From: Cellulomonas sp. JH27-2
GTDB taxonomy: Bacteria > Actinomycetota > Actinomycetes > Actinomycetales > Cellulomonadaceae
Assembly: GCF_014837175.1 (NCBI RefSeq)
Contig: NZ_JACYFR010000002.1
Location: 620,001 to 684,000, forward strand
Direction of reading: 5' to 3'
DNA length: 64,000 bases
The notes beneath the pieces are model-generated. The model was not told where the DNA came from and did not search any database. It saw only the letters and a program-made list of their open reading frames with translations. Shown one piece after another: positions 22,333 to 33,625 of this stretch. Position numbers and translations under genes: made by a program. Numbering within the stretch: position 1 is the first letter of the stretch; each line of letters begins with the position of its first letter.

Positions 22333-23654
22333 CCGGACCCGAGTCGCCCGAACCGGTGGAGCCCGGGACCGGTGCCCGCGCGGCGCACGGACCTGCGGCA
22401 CTCGACCTGGTCACCGCCCGGCGGCGCTTCCTGGTGCTCACCGCCCTGCGCTGGTTCCCGGTCGGGCTGACCATCCCCGTCACCGTGCTGCTGCCCGTCT
22501 CCCGCGGGCTGTCCCTGAGCCAGGTCGGCCTCGCCATGGCGATGCAGGGCGTCGTCGTGCTCCTGCTCGAGCTGCCCACCGGCGCGCTCGCCGACACGGT
22601 CGGCCGCCGGCGGTTGCTGCTGCTCGCGGGGGTCTTCGGGCTCGCCTCGACCTCGCTGATCCTGACGTCGCACTCGCTGGTCTGGTACGCGGTGGCGTGG
22701 GCGCTGCAAGGCGTGTTCCGCGCCCTGGACAGCGGACCGCTCGAGGCGTGGTTCGTCGACGCCGCGCTGGCGGCCGATCCCCGCGCCCGTCTCGAACGGT
22801 CGCTGTCCGCCCAGGGCGTCGTGCTGGGGATCGCCATCGGGACCGGTTCGCTCGTCAGCGGCGCCGTCATCGCGTGGGCGCCGCACGGGCACCTGGAACC
22901 GATGGCCGTGCCGGTCGCCTGCGCCCTGGTGCTGCAGGTCGTCTCGCTCGTCGCGATCGGCACCCTGATGGTCGACCACGCGCCGCACGGGGGGCTGGCG
23001 GGTGCGTGGCGCGGGGTCACCGGCGCGCCCGGTGCTGTCCGCGACGGCATCGGGCTGGTGCGCGCCGACCGCGTGCTGCGCTGCATCGTGCTCGTCGAGC
23101 TGCTCTGGGGATTCGGGATGGTCGCGTTCGAGCAGCTCACGCCCATCCGCCTCAGTGACCTCCTCGGAGACCCGGCCGCCGCAGCGGCGATCAGCGGGCC
23201 AGCCGCTGCGTGCGCGTGGCTCGCCTCCGCCGGCGGTGCCGCCGTCGTCCCCCGCTGCGGCACCCGCTGGGGCGTGGCCCGCACCGCGATGGCGCTGCGG
23301 CTGGTGCAGGGCGCGACGATCGTCGGCATCGGCTTCGCGACCGGGGTCGTCGGCGCGTTGACCGCCTACCTGGCGTGCTACGCCGTGCACGGCGCCTCGA
23401 ACCCGGCACACCTCACGTTGCTCCACGGACGCGTCACGGGAGAACGCCGGGCCACCGTGCTGTCGGTGAACTCGATGGTCGGCCAGCCCGGCAGCATCGT
23501 CGGGACCATCCTGCTGACGTGGCTCGCCGACCGTACCTCCGTGGGCCTCGCGTGCCTGGTCGCCGCCATCGTGCTGGCGTCCGCGGCACCGCTGTACCTG
23601 CCGGCCTGGAGAGTCGAACGTGCCGAACGGGCGCACGCCGCTACCGTGGGGTGA
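22329..23654 (+). CDS. MFS transporter, probable efflux permease
   Basis: A 441-residue major facilitator superfamily protein with about twelve hydrophobic segments. The loop between helices 2 and 3 carries motif A (TGALADTVGRRRLLLL). Helices 1-6 and 7-12 are separated by a cytoplasmic loop at about 215-235 (PHGGLAGAWRGVTGAPGAV). Substrate is unknown. Control by a linked ArsR-like regulator suggests drug or toxic-metabolite export. The ATG overlaps the regulator stop (ATGA at 22329-22332), and the stop overlaps the start of the OsmC gene by one base (TGATG), so the three genes are co-translated. Confidence 0.88.
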   Translation: MTGPESPEPVEPGTGARAAHGPAALDLVTARRRFLVLTALRWFPVGLTIPVTVLLPVSRGLSLSQVGLAMAMQGVVVLLLELPTGALADTVGRRRLLLLAGVFGLASTSLILTSHSLVWYAVAWALQGVFRALDSGPLEAWFVDAALAADPRARLERSLSAQGVVLGIAIGTGSLVSGAVIAWAPHGHLEPMAVPVACALVLQVVSLVAIGTLMVDHAPHGGLAGAWRGVTGAPGAVRDGIGLVRADRVLRCIVLVELLWGFGMVAFEQLTPIRLSDLLGDPAAAAAISGPAAACAWLASAGGAAVVPRCGTRWGVARTAMALRLVQGATIVGIGFATGVVGALTAYLACYAVHGASNPAHLTLLHGRVTGERRATVLSVNSMVGQPGSIVGTILLTWLADRTSVGLACLVAAIVLASAAPLYLPAWRVERAERAHAATVG

Positions 23655-24235
23655 TGGCGCTGCTGCACTCGTACTCGGTCGACCTCACCTGGACGGGCGC
23701 GGGCAGCGCCGGGACCAGCACCTACACGTCCTACGGTCGTGACCACGAGCTCTCCGCCGGCGCCAAGCCGGTGCTGGCGGGCACGTCCGACCCCGGGTTC
23801 CGCGGCGATCCCGATCGCTGGTCGCCCGAGGACCTGCTCGTCGGATCCCTGTCGCAGTGCCACATGCTCTGGTTCCTGCACCTGGCCGCGACCGCCGGGG
23901 TCGTCGTGACCGGGTACAGCGACTCCGCGTCCGGGACCATGCGGATCGAGGCAGCCGGGCACGGCCGCTTCACCGAGGTCGTGCTGCACCCACGCGTCAC
24001 CGTCCGTGACGCGGCGCTCGCCGACGGCACGCCGGTCGACGACGAGCTGCTCGCCGGACTCCATCGCGCCGCGCACGAGCACTGCTTCATCGCCCGGTCG
24101 GTCAACTTCACCGTGCGGCACGAGCCGGCGCCGGTGCACGTGGCCGGCACCGCGTCTGGCACCCCGGCTCGCACGGCAACCGGCAATGTGACGGCCGCTA
24201 CGGAGCGCCCGGCCCCTGCGGCGCACGCAGGCTGA
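23654..24235 (+). CDS. OsmC/Ohr-family peroxidase-like protein
   Basis: OsmC proteins reduce organic hydroperoxides using a Cys pair. The 193 residues contain LLVGSLSQCHMLWFLHLA with C69 and AHEHCFIARSVNF with C144, in the expected positions. The N-terminal domain-swap segment LSAGAKPVLAGTSDPGFRG precedes them. Residues 155-193 are a low-complexity Ala/Thr/Pro tail that overlaps the convergent acetyltransferase gene by 38 bp. It is the third gene of the ArsR/MFS/OsmC unit, so the inducer may be an oxidising or thiol-reactive compound. Substrate (lipid peroxide or other) is not determined. Confidence 0.88.
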   Translation: MALLHSYSVDLTWTGAGSAGTSTYTSYGRDHELSAGAKPVLAGTSDPGFRGDPDRWSPEDLLVGSLSQCHMLWFLHLAATAGVVVTGYSDSASGTMRIEAAGHGRFTEVVLHPRVTVRDAALADGTPVDDELLAGLHRAAHEHCFIARSVNFTVRHEPAPVHVAGTASGTPARTATGNVTAATERPAPAAHAG

Positions 24236-24794
24236 GCCAGCGCGGTTCCAGGACATACCCCAGGCGCAGGTTGGCCCGCAGCGAGGCCTCGTTCGCCGCC
24301 GTGCCGCCGGTGCCGAAGTCCCGGTAGCCGCGCTGCCTCAGGACCAGGATGGAGCGCGCCTTGACGGCGGTCGCCAGGCCGCGGCCCCGGACCGAGGCCC
24401 GGGTCACGGTGAACTCGGTCTCCACCCGGTCGTCGCGCGGGCCGAGCACCGAGACGCAGTCCAGCTGCCGGCGGTCGTCGACCCGCACCGCGCCGAACGC
24501 CCACCACCCGGACTCGAGGCGCGCGGCGAGCTCGTCGACGTCGGGTACCTCGTGCGGGGACGCGGGCGTCCACGGGTAGTCCTCCGCGCACGCGGCGTCG
24601 AGGTCGACGATCCGACGAGCGTCGCCAGCGTCGAGCTGGACCGTGCGCCACCCGCACGACGCCACCGCGTCCGCGACCTGCTCGAGGCCGGCCACGTCCT
24701 GCCCGACCGCGAGCCGGGCGCCCCACGACTCGGCGACCGTGGTCCATCCCTGCGCGAGCAGGATCGCGACGTCGGGGTCGTCCTCGCGCAGCAC
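24198..24794 (-). CDS. GNAT-family N-acetyltransferase
   Basis: A 198-residue GNAT protein. The acetyl-CoA pyrophosphate loop is VTRASVRGRGLATAVKARSI, with strand 4 in VETEFTVTRASV. The final NEASLRANLRLGYVLEPRWL (Asn, Gly-Tyr) is typical of the C-terminal GNAT motif B. The N-terminal half (1-60) is less conserved. Substrate is unknown. The start GTG 24794 has no clear ribosome binding site but lies 17 bp after the uvrA stop, so readthrough and coupling from uvrA are plausible. Its 3' end overlaps the OsmC gene tail to tail by 38 bp. Confidence 0.82.
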   Translation of the reverse strand: MLREDDPDVAILLAQGWTTVAESWGARLAVGQDVAGLEQVADAVASCGWRTVQLDAGDARRIVDLDAACAEDYPWTPASPHEVPDVDELAARLESGWWAFGAVRVDDRRQLDCVSVLGPRDDRVETEFTVTRASVRGRGLATAVKARSILVLRQRGYRDFGTGGTAANEASLRANLRLGYVLEPRWLSLRAPQGPGAP

Positions 24795-24811
24795 GCGGAG
24801 GTTGTCGCTTC

Positions 24812-27673
<2,862 letters not shown>

Positions 27674-27703
27674 GCGTGCGAGTCTACGGTCCACCACCGA
27701 CGC

Positions 27704-27719
27704 TCGCACAGCTGTTCGA
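27704..27719 (-). promoter_or_regulatory. LexA (SOS) box candidate upstream of uvrA
   Basis: TCGCACAGCTGTTCGA matches the actinobacterial and Bacillus-type SOS box TCGAAC-N4-GTTCGA at 11 of its 12 fixed positions. It lies 31 bp upstream of the uvrA GTG and 78 bp from the divergent GH15 gene. This predicts LexA repression of uvrA and induction by DNA damage. A second GTTCG-containing half-site follows at 27725-27729. Confidence 0.7.
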
Positions 27720-27796
27720 CGACTGTTCGGTCACAGCGAGCCGTCCCGACCACCCGACGTGCCCCGCCGGCGCAGGCACGCGATGCTGAGGGTCCC

Positions 27797-29605
27797 ATGA
27801 CGACAGCACCCGCGCCGACCCCCATCGCCGACTACGCCGTCCTCGGAGACGGCCGCACCGCCGCTCTCGTCTCGCTGCGCGGCTCCGTCGACTGGCTCTG
27901 CCTGCCCGGCTTCGACTCCGCGGCGTGCTTCGCCGCGCTCCTCGGCACCCCCGAGCACGGCCGCTGGCTGCTCACGGTGCCCGACGCCGAGGACGTGAGC
28001 CGCGAGTACCTGGACGACTCGTTCGTGCTCGAGACGACCTACCGCTCCGCCACGGGCACCGCCGTGGTGCGCGAGACGATGCCGCTCGGCGACGGGCGCG
28101 CCGACCTGGTCCGGCGCATCGAGTGCACCGAGGGCCGCGTGGACGTCCGCCACGAGTGGACCGTCCGCTTCGGCTACGGCGACATCGAGCCGTGGGTCAA
28201 CCACGTCACGGACGACGACGGGGTCGTCGCACTGCGGGCGATCGCCGGACCCGACGCCCTGCTGCTGCGCGGCGACCGGCTGCCGACGCCGACGGACCAT
28301 CACCACGAGGACACCTTCACCCTGGGGGCAGGCGAGTCCGTCGAGCTCGCCCTGACCTGGATCCCCTCCTGGTCCCCCGTCCCCCCGCGGCTGACCATCC
28401 CGGACCGGATCGACACGACCCGGATCGAGTGGGGCCTGTGGGCGCGGTCGAGCGACTACCAGGGCTCCTACCGCGAGCACGTCGTCCGCTCCCTGCTGGT
28501 GCTGCGCCTGCTCACCGACTCCGAGACGGGTGGCATCGTCGCCGCGCCGACCACGTCGCTGCCCGAGGACTTCGGCGGCTCCCGCAACTGGGACTACCGC
28601 TACTGCTGGCTGCGCGACGCGGCCATGACCCTCGAGGCCCTGCTGGAGCATGGGTACCGCGACGAGGCGACCGAGTGGCGCGACTGGCTGCTGCGCGCGG
28701 TGGCCGGGGACCCCGCCGACCTGCAGATCATGTACCGCGTAGACGGCGGCCGCGACCTCCCGGAGCGCGAGCTGGGCCACCTGCCGGGCTACGCGGGTTC
28801 GACCCCCGTCCGGATCGGCAACGCCGCGGTCGGCCAGGTGCAGAACGACGTGCTGGGCGAGGTGATGTGCGCGCTCGCTCTCGCCCGCGACCGCGGCCTG
28901 GAGGACACACCCGACTCCTGGAGCCTGCAGCGCCACCTGGTGAACGACCTGGTCACGCACTGGCGTGAGCCCGACCGCGGGATCTGGGAGGTGCGCGGCG
29001 ACCCGCAGCACTTCACCCACTCGAAGGTCATGGCGTGGGCCGCGCTGGACCGCGCGGTCCAGGCCGTCGAGCGTCACGGCCTGGACGGCCCGGTCGACGA
29101 CTGGCGGCGTGAGCGCGACGCCGTCCACGCGGACGTGCTGGCGCACGCCTGGGACGACGAGCGGGGCACGTTCGTGCAGTCCTACGGTGCGACGTGCGTG
29201 GACGCGGCCCTGCTGGCGATGCCGATGGTCGGGTTCCTGCCGCCCGACGACCCGCGGCTGCAGGCCACGATCGCCCGCATCCGCGCCGACCTCGAGATCG
29301 CCCCGGGCCTCCTGCGCCGCTACCCCACGGAGACCACCGACGACGGTGTTCCCGGCGACGAGCACGCGTTCCTCGCCTGCTCGTTCTGGTTGGCCGACGC
29401 GCTGGCGCGCACGGGCGACATCGAGGGCGCCGAGGAGGTGCTCGAGATCCTGCTCGCACTCACGAACGACGTAGGCCTGCTCGCCGAGCAGTACGACCCG
29501 AAGGGACGACGGATGGCGGGCAACATGCCGCAGGCGCTCTCCCACCTCGCGCTCGTGCGCGCGGTGCACAGCCACGACCACGCCCGCCGGGTCGCACGAG
29601 CATGA
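27797..29605 (+). CDS. Glycoside hydrolase family 15 protein (glucoamylase/trehalase type)
   Basis: A cytoplasmic GH15 enzyme of 602 residues with no signal peptide. The N-terminal beta-sandwich domain starts [20 protein letters not shown] and [20 protein letters not shown]. The (alpha/alpha)6 barrel has [20 protein letters not shown], the substrate subsite typical of the family, and ends with the conserved [20 protein letters not shown] region. Actinobacterial members include GH15 trehalases and glucoamylases. Glucose release from trehalose or alpha-glucans is therefore likely, but the exact substrate cannot be read off. The ATG has GAGGG six bases upstream, and the stop overlaps the next gene (ATGA). 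Confidence 0.9.
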   Translation: MTTAPAPTPIADYAVLGDGRTAALVSLRGSVDWLCLPGFDSAACFAALLGTPEHGRWLLTVPDAEDVSREYLDDSFVLETTYRSATGTAVVRETMPLGDGRADLVRRIECTEGRVDVRHEWTVRFGYGDIEPWVNHVTDDDGVVALRAIAGPDALLLRGDRLPTPTDHHHEDTFTLGAGESVELALTWIPSWSPVPPRLTIPDRIDTTRIEWGLWARSSDYQGSYREHVVRSLLVLRLLTDSETGGIVAAPTTSLPEDFGGSRNWDYRYCWLRDAAMTLEALLEHGYRDEATEWRDWLLRAVAGDPADLQIMYRVDGGRDLPERELGHLPGYAGSTPVRIGNAAVGQVQNDVLGEVMCALALARDRGLEDTPDSWSLQRHLVNDLVTHWREPDRGIWEVRGDPQHFTHSKVMAWAALDRAVQAVERHGLDGPVDDWRRERDAVHADVLAHAWDDERGTFVQSYGATCVDAALLAMPMVGFLPPDDPRLQATIARIRADLEIAPGLLRRYPTETTDDGVPGDEHAFLACSFWLADALARTGDIEGAEEVLEILLALTNDVGLLAEQYDPKGRRMAGNMPQALSHLALVRAVHSHDHARRVARA

Positions 29606-30276
29606 GCGAGACGCTGGTGCTCGACGAGGTCGAGATCCGCACGCTCGTCGTCGGGCCGATGAAGAACAACGCCTACCTGCTCACGTGCCGGCACGACGGG
29701 TCCCAGCTGCTGATCGACGCCGCCGACGATCCCGACGCCCTGCTCGCGCTGGTGCGCGAGGGTTCCGGCTCCGCCCAGCTCGACGTCGTCGTCACGACCC
29801 ACCGCCACGCGGACCACATCGGCGCCCTGCGCTCGGTCGTGGCCGTCACGGGGGCGGCCGTGGCAGTGGGGGCGGACGACGCCGACGCGGTGAGCGAGTC
29901 CACCGACGTGCCGGTCACGACGCGCCTGGTCCACGGCGACGTCGTGACGGTCGGGCACGTCACCCTGGAGGTCGTCGCGCTGCGCGGCCACACGCCCGGC
30001 TCGATCGCGCTCGTCTACCGCGAACCGGCACACGTGAGCGAGCCCGACGCGGTCGCCGGCCGCGCGCACGTGTTCTCGGGCGACTCGCTCTTCCCGGGCG
30101 GCGTGGGCAACACCGGCGGCGATCCCGAGCGCTTCACGTCGCTCTTCACGGATGTCGTCGAGCGCCTCTTCCACGCCCTGCCCGACGACACCGTCGTCCA
30201 CCCGGGCCACGGCGCCCCGACGACCCTCGGCGCCGAGCGCCCGTCGCTGGACTCCTGGCGCGAACGGGGCTGGTAG
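29602..30276 (+). CDS. MBL-fold metallohydrolase (glyoxalase II-like)
   Basis: A 224-residue metallo-beta-lactamase fold protein. The metal-binding THRHADH (66-72) gives H67, H69, D71 and H72. H130 (LRGHTPGS), D161 (VFSGDSLFPGGVGN) and the late HPGHGAPT complete a dinuclear glyoxalase II-type site. The presence of Asp at position 71 and the PGHG end fits thioester or similar hydrolysis. The ATG overlaps the GH15 stop, so they are co-translated. Its TAG stop abuts the TAG of the convergent flavoprotein gene with no base between them. A mycothiol-linked detoxification role is possible but not shown. Confidence 0.88.
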   Translation: MSETLVLDEVEIRTLVVGPMKNNAYLLTCRHDGSQLLIDAADDPDALLALVREGSGSAQLDVVVTTHRHADHIGALRSVVAVTGAAVAVGADDADAVSESTDVPVTTRLVHGDVVTVGHVTLEVVALRGHTPGSIALVYREPAHVSEPDAVAGRAHVFSGDSLFPGGVGNTGGDPERFTSLFTDVVERLFHALPDDTVVHPGHGAPTTLGAERPSLDSWRERGW

Positions 30277-31434
30277 CTACTCGGCGAGCGGACCCAGGAC
30301 CGAGGTCGCGACGGTCGCGTGGGCGGACTCGTCGTCCGACGGGTGGTAGATGCCCGCCAGCACGTCACGGTAGAGCCTGATCAGCTCGCTGCCCGACGAA
30401 TACCCGCCGCCGCCGGAGACACGCAGCGCGAGGTCGACGACCTCGCGCGCACTCTCCGTGGCCCGGATCTTGAGCCCGACGAGCTGCGCGAACCAGCGGG
30501 ACCCGTGCGGGGCCCGCTCGTCGACGTCCCTCGCGAGGGCGAAGACCTGGAGCTCGGCCCCGTCCTGGGCGAGCGCGGCGTCCGCGACCTTCCAGCGGAT
30601 GTCCGGGTCCTGGTCGTAGGTGCGGCCGTCGTACTTGAACGAGCGCCGGCGCCGGGTCGCCTCGGCGCCCAGCTCGAGCGCGCGCCGACCGATGCCGGTG
30701 TACACCGCGCCGAGCAGGATCTCGAAGACGGAGAACAGCGCGAAGACGAACGGGTCCGCGCTGGGGCCGGGCGGGAGCGCCCGGTAGACGTGCTCGGGCC
30801 GCGCGCTCGCGCCGTCCAGGACGGTCGAGGCCGACTGGGTGCCGCGCATGCCGAGCGTGTCCCAGTCGTCCTTCGTCGTCGTCCCTTCCCGCCCGACCAC
30901 CGCGTGCACGAGGCGCGGACCGTCGGTGTGCCCCTCGTCGAGCCCGAACGTGGCGAGGCGTGTCCACACCGGTGACAGCGACGTGAAGATCTTTGTGCCG
31001 AAGAACCGGTACCCGCCGTCGTCCTGCCGCTCGGCGCGCGTGCGCGAGCCGAACATCACCAGGTCGTTGCCCGCCTCGGAGTTGCCGAACGCGAACACCT
31101 CGCCCGCTGCGGCCTCACGCAGGATGAATGCCACCGAGTCGTCGCCCCGGCCGACGAGCTGCGCCGCCAGTCCGGTGACCACGAGGTGCATGTTGATCGC
31201 GAGGGCCGTCGCGGGGGCGGCGGCCGCCAGGCGGACCTGTTCGCGCGCCACCTCCTCGAGCGTCAGGCCGGCGCCGCCCAGGTCCTCCGGGACGAAGGCA
31301 CGCAGGTAGCCGGCCTCCGCCAGCTCGGCCAGGTCCTGCTCGGGGAACGTGTTCTGCCGGTCGTGGGTGGGTGCCCGGTCGTGGATGCGCGCCAGCAGGT
31401 CGTCGGTCAGCAGCGTGCGCAGGGTGCGCGGCAT
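30277..31434 (-). CDS. Acyl-CoA dehydrogenase-family flavoprotein, noncanonical active site
   Basis: A 385-residue protein with the full acyl-CoA dehydrogenase fold. The N-terminal helical part has FPEQDLAELAEAGYLRAFVP. FAFGNSEAGNDLVMFGSRT and GYRFFGTKIFTSLSPVWTRL form the beta domain, and LALRVSGGGGYSSGSELIRL the C-terminal helices. At the position where classical dehydrogenases carry the catalytic Glu (IYEGT-type motif), this protein reads GIYHPSDDESA. It may therefore be a flavin monooxygenase-like member (DszC-like group) or an enzyme with altered chemistry. It lies one base downstream of the aldo/keto reductase gene, so they probably share a transcript. Confidence 0.82.
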   Translation of the reverse strand: MPRTLRTLLTDDLLARIHDRAPTHDRQNTFPEQDLAELAEAGYLRAFVPEDLGGAGLTLEEVAREQVRLAAAAPATALAINMHLVVTGLAAQLVGRGDDSVAFILREAAAGEVFAFGNSEAGNDLVMFGSRTRAERQDDGGYRFFGTKIFTSLSPVWTRLATFGLDEGHTDGPRLVHAVVGREGTTTKDDWDTLGMRGTQSASTVLDGASARPEHVYRALPPGPSADPFVFALFSVFEILLGAVYTGIGRRALELGAEATRRRRSFKYDGRTYDQDPDIRWKVADAALAQDGAELQVFALARDVDERAPHGSRWFAQLVGLKIRATESAREVVDLALRVSGGGGYSSGSELIRLYRDVLAGIYHPSDDESAHATVATSVLGPLAE

Positions 31435-31435
31435 G

Positions 31436-32254
31436 TCAGTTCACCTCGTCGGGGTGCGAGCCGGACCGCTGCCCGCGGTCGAGGGCGGCGATGCGGTCGT
31501 GGTCGTCGTCCGTCAGTGCGAAGCCGAAGACGTCGAGGTTGGCGCGGATGCGCTCGGGGGTCACCGACTTCGGGATCACCGCGACGCCCAGGTCCAGGTG
31601 CCAGCGCAGCACCACCTGCGCGGGGCTCACGGCGTGGGCAGCGGCGATCTCGCCGATCGTCGGGTCCGCCAGCACGGCGCCGCGCCCCAGCGGCGACCAC
31701 GCCTGCGTCACGATGCCGTGCTCGGCGTGGAACGCCCGCAGCTCGCGCTGCTGGAGGTACGGGTGCAGCTCCACCTGGTTGAGCACCGGAGCCTGGCCGG
31801 AGTCGGCGATGACGGCCTCCAGGTGGTCCGGCTGGAAGTTGGAGACGCCGACCGAGCGCACGCGCCCCTCGTCGCGCAGCTCCAGCAGCGTCCGCCACGT
31901 CTCGGCGTACAGGTCTCGCGCCGGGCACGGCCAGTGGATGAGGTACAGGTCCGGCGCGAGGCCGAGCCGGTCCACGGAGTCCGCGAACGCGCGCCGCGTG
32001 GCGTCGTGCCCGTGGGCGTCGTTCCAGACCTTCGTCGTCACGAACACGTCGTCCCGCGGCAGACCGCTGTCCGCGACGGCGCGGCCGACGCCACGCTCGT
32101 TGCCGTACAGCGTCGCGGTGTCGATCAGGCGGTACCCCGCCTCGAGCGCCGACGACACCGCCGGGCCGGCCGCCGCGTCGTCGACCTTGTAGACACCGAG
32201 ACCGAGCGCGGGGATGGCCGCGCCGTCGTGGAAGGGGATCGTCGGGATGGTCAC
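31436..32254 (-). CDS. Aldo/keto reductase (2,5-diketo-D-gluconate reductase-like)
   Basis: An NADPH-dependent carbonyl reductase of the AKR5-like group, 272 residues. The catalytic tetrad is complete: D45 and Y50 (LIDTATLYGNERGVGRA), K75 (FVTTKVW) and H107 (LYLIHWPCP). The cofactor phosphate site lies in VIPKSVTPERIRANLDVFGF, typical for NADPH preference. The start GTG 32254 is directly preceded by GGGGAG; this close spacing leaves some doubt about the exact start. The flavoprotein gene follows one base after the stop. Natural substrate unknown. Confidence 0.9.
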   Translation of the reverse strand: MTIPTIPFHDGAAIPALGLGVYKVDDAAAGPAVSSALEAGYRLIDTATLYGNERGVGRAVADSGLPRDDVFVTTKVWNDAHGHDATRRAFADSVDRLGLAPDLYLIHWPCPARDLYAETWRTLLELRDEGRVRSVGVSNFQPDHLEAVIADSGQAPVLNQVELHPYLQQRELRAFHAEHGIVTQAWSPLGRGAVLADPTIGEIAAAHAVSPAQVVLRWHLDLGVAVIPKSVTPERIRANLDVFGFALTDDDHDRIAALDRGQRSGSHPDEVN

Positions 32255-32292
32255 CTCCCCACTGTGCCACCGCCGTGGGGCAGGATGCCTCC

Positions 32293-32583
32293 ATGCCGAC
32301 CTATGCCGTCCGTTACACCTACGACGAGCGCGCCGACGTCCGCGACGTCGTGCGCCCCGAGCACCGCGACTACCTGACGGGTCTCGCCGGGCACGGCGCG
32401 GTCCTGGGTTCCGGTCCGTTCGCCGACGACGACGCGCCCGGCGCCCTGCTCGTGTTCCGGGCCGACGACGAGGACGCGCTGGGCGCTCTCCTCGCCGCCG
32501 ACCCGTTCGCCCGCGAGGGGCTGGTGGCCCGCACCGAGGTGCGCGCCTGGGACGTGGTCATCGGTCCTTGGGCTCGGACCTGA
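32293..32583 (+). CDS. YciI family protein
   Basis: A 96-residue ferredoxin-like YciI domain protein. YAVRYTYDERADVRDVVRPE and HRDYLTGLAGHGAVLGSGPF show the conserved His residue, followed by Gly-Ser-Gly and a buried Asp (FADDDAPGALLVFRADD). The ADPFAREGLVARTEVRAWDV end is typical. The family is uncharacterised; some members act on or sense small metabolites. I chose ATG 32293 (AGGA seven bases upstream) over the in-frame GTG at 32275. The gene lies between the divergent aldo/keto reductase gene and the convergent terC gene, alone on its strand. Confidence 0.85.
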   Translation: MPTYAVRYTYDERADVRDVVRPEHRDYLTGLAGHGAVLGSGPFADDDAPGALLVFRADDEDALGALLAADPFAREGLVARTEVRAWDVVIGPWART

Positions 32584-32589
32584 TCGGGA

Positions 32590-33606
32590 TCATGCCTCCC
32601 GCGCCGGCTCCGGCGGGCCCTCGACGAGCGCCGCGTCGCGGCGCGTCTTGATCAGGCTCGCGACCGTCGCGATCGCCAGCGTGCCCAGGATGACCGTGAG
32701 CGAGAGCCAGATCGGGATCTCCGGTGCCCACTCCACGTGCTCACCCCCGTTGATGAACGGCAGCTCGTTGACGTGCAGCGCGTGCAGGACCAGCTTGATG
32801 CCGATGAACGCGAGGATCACCGACAGCCCCTGGGACAGGTAGACGAGCCGCTCGAGCAGGCCGCCGATGAGGAAGTAGAGCTGCCGCAGGCCGAGCAGCG
32901 CGAAGGCGTTGGCCGTGAACACGATGTACGGCTCGGTCGTCAGGCCGTAGATCGCGGGGATCGAGTCGAGCGCGAACAGGATGTCGGTCGAGCCGATCGC
33001 AACCATGACGACGAGCATCGGGGTCAGGAACCGCTTGCCGTCGATCTTCGTCGTGAGCTTGTCCCCGTGGTACTCGTCCGTCGTGGGGACGAACCGCTTG
33101 AGCGTGCGGACCGCGAACCCGTTGCCCGTCTTCTCGTCGGGCTCGTCGTCGCCGTGCTCACGGACCAGCTTGATCGCCGTGTAGACCAGGAAGGCGCCGA
33201 ACAGGTAGAACACCCACGAGAACTGCTCGATCGCCGCGGCGCCCAGCAGGATGAAGATCGTGCGCAGCACCAGCGCGATCGCGACGCCGACCAGGAGCAC
33301 CTTCTGCTGGAACTCCCGGGGCACCGCGAACTTCGTCATGATGATGAGGAAGACGAAGAGGTTGTCGACGGACAGCGACTTCTCGGTGACGTACCCCGCG
33401 AAGTACTCGGTGCCGCTGCCCCACCCCCACACGACGCCGACGAGGACGCCGAACACGAGCGCGAGCGCGATGTAGAAGACCGACCACTTCGCCGACTCCG
33501 AGAACGTCGGCGCGTGCGGGGTGCGGACGTGGGCGAAGAAGTCGAAGAAGATCAGGCCGACGACGCCGACGGCCGTGGCGAGCCAGACCCAGGTGGGGAT
33601 ATCCAT
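32590..33606 (-). CDS. TerC/Alx-family integral membrane protein, probable Mn2+ exporter
   Basis: A 338-residue protein with about nine membrane segments. The TerC signature includes VTEKSLSVDNLFVFLIIMT (a conserved Glu/Asp-rich stretch within a helix) and ATGSTDILFALDSIPAIYGL-like GSTDILFALDSIPAIYGLTT, which together form the probable cation site. A cytoplasmic loop sits at about 160-195. TerC/Alx proteins export Mn2+ or load it onto secreted enzymes in studied bacteria. I chose ATG 33606, which has GGAGG at a suitable distance; the longer open frame from 33660 starts inside the riboswitch. Mn2+ control is strongly suggested by the upstream element. Confidence 0.93.
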   Translation of the reverse strand: MDIPTWVWLATAVGVVGLIFFDFFAHVRTPHAPTFSESAKWSVFYIALALVFGVLVGVVWGWGSGTEYFAGYVTEKSLSVDNLFVFLIIMTKFAVPREFQQKVLLVGVAIALVLRTIFILLGAAAIEQFSWVFYLFGAFLVYTAIKLVREHGDDEPDEKTGNGFAVRTLKRFVPTTDEYHGDKLTTKIDGKRFLTPMLVVMVAIGSTDILFALDSIPAIYGLTTEPYIVFTANAFALLGLRQLYFLIGGLLERLVYLSQGLSVILAFIGIKLVLHALHVNELPFINGGEHVEWAPEIPIWLSLTVILGTLAIATVASLIKTRRDAALVEGPPEPAREA

Positions 33607-33625
33607 GATGCGTGAACCTCCGGTA

